NCBI GenBank assembly: GCA_031261125.1
Contig: JAISJZ010000233.1
Span: forward strand, 1-13,788
DNA from: Planctomycetaceae bacterium
Lineage (GTDB): Bacteria > Planctomycetota > Planctomycetia > Pirellulales > Thermoguttaceae
DNA: 13,788 nt
Direction: 5' to 3'
The notes under the pieces were generated by a model that was not told the DNA's origin, made no database searches, and saw only the letters and a list, made by a program, of their open reading frames with translations. The translations under genes and the position numbers were made by a program. This document shows positions 13,482 through 13,788 of the stretch, in pieces. Each line of letters opens with the position of its first letter. The stretch's first letter is position 1.

Positions 13482-13677
13482 AGTTTTTGATGAAATCTAT
13501 TTCCTCTTGTGTTAAGCCATAAAGCGGACAAATCAAATCATCAATTTTATCTATTAAATGTTTTGAATATACGAGTTTATATTCCTTGTATGTTTTTACC
13601 TTGTAACTGCTAGTACCGCTTGGTGTTCGGACATTGGCATTTTTTTCAATATCCTCTAAATACTCTGAAGGCAGGTT
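13447..13677 (-). pseudogene. C-terminal fragment of an N6-adenine DNA methylase (restriction-modification)
   Basis: The 76-codon minus-strand frame begins NLPSEYLEDIEKNANVRTPS and ends PLYGLTQEEIDFIKNYE, then LVFRMRGER and TAG. The KTYKEYK..IDKIDDLI..LYGLT.EE..FI.NYE pattern is the C-terminal region of type II/Eco57I-like N6-adenine DNA methyltransferases. The catalytic NPPY and SAM-binding parts are missing. Upstream, the frame meets a stop inside the TTCTAAAAACTC repeat motif (13674-13687), and further stops follow to the window edge. The gene thus looks cut at a repeat, though sequence beyond the right edge could hold the rest. Confidence 0.75.
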
Positions 13678-13687
13678 CTAAAAACTC
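13674..13687. repeat. TTCTAAAAACT repeat-family motif at the broken methylase end
   Basis: GGTTCTAAAAACTC matches the end motif of the intergenic elements near 9605 (GTTCTAAAAACTC). On the minus strand it supplies the TAG that closes the methylase frame upstream. Confidence 0.5.
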
Positions 13688-13690
13688 GCA

Positions 13691-13788
13691 ATTCCCTTGA
13701 GCCGAAGTGGTTTCCCTCTCACGTTGGTCAAATTTTTATTTTTTGTATCTTCCGTAACGGCTTTTTGTTACCGTCAAGGCGGGCAGTT
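13691..13788. other. Right margin, no recognisable feature
   Basis: The methylase frame has stops here (TGA and TAA within about 45 bp of the edge), and the other frames show nothing familiar. It may belong to a repeat element that extends beyond the window. Confidence 0.4.

Noticed and set aside
13743..13775. Hairpin around GTAAC/GTTAC near the right edge
   Set aside because: Only 5 bp pair cleanly and no T-run follows, so it is not convincing as a terminator.
11588..13788. CRISPR array or prophage in the accessory region
   Set aside because: No regularly spaced direct repeats and no phage structural, integrase or attachment sequences were seen; the repeats here are gene remnants and inverted element ends.

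Overview
The window looks like a chromosome segment from a planctomycete or close PVC-superphylum relative. The main evidence is a DUF1559 protein with the type IV pilin-like leader GFTLVELLVVIAIIG and the AAREAARRMQC segment that are hallmarks of Planctomycetes. It is followed by a small planctomycete-style lipoprotein and preceded by an ECF sigma/anti-sigma pair. Several promoters match a plain sigma-70 consensus (TTGACA or TTGACT, 16-17 bp spacer, CATAAT, TATCAT or TATACT). Clear Shine-Dalgarno sites are present before some genes only.

Positions 1-11300 are mostly ordinary. In order they hold a SIS-domain sugar-phosphate protein (minus strand, running off the left edge); an ECF sigma factor overlapping a membrane anti-sigma-like protein; a DUF1559 gene knocked out of frame at a run of ten G; a lipoprotein ending in a strong terminator; priA (primosomal helicase); a convergent TOPRIM/DUF4276-like protein; a GH16 glycoside hydrolase with an in-frame TAA; rsmA/ksgA; and a large membrane/coiled-coil protein. 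Copies of an AT-rich element with TTCTAAAAACT ends occupy the gaps around rsmA and the coiled-coil gene.

Positions 11300-13788 are an accessory, decaying region. On the plus strand a consensus promoter feeds a 129-nt leader in which a 10-bp stem competes with an intrinsic terminator placed just before a strong ribosome site. This is the layout of an attenuator or riboswitch. The gene it would control is reduced to 21 codons and then runs into unrelated sequence. On the minus strand lie C-terminal scraps of N6-adenine DNA methylase-type genes, three RhuM-family genes or fragments (one frameshifted, one split by a miniature element, one only a stub), and a MazE-type antitoxin whose MazF partner survives only as an N-terminal stub.

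The 181-bp miniature element has perfect 24-bp terminal inverted repeats and an exact 8-bp target duplication. Removing it restores the start codon of the second RhuM gene. The same methylase-tail/RhuM-head junction recurs three times, which suggests past duplication and deletion of a restriction-modification-associated cassette.

The two best candidates for something undescribed are the leader RNA at 11377-11505 and the miniature element at 12339-12519. The G-tract frameshift and the GH16 stop need read-level confirmation before biology is inferred.
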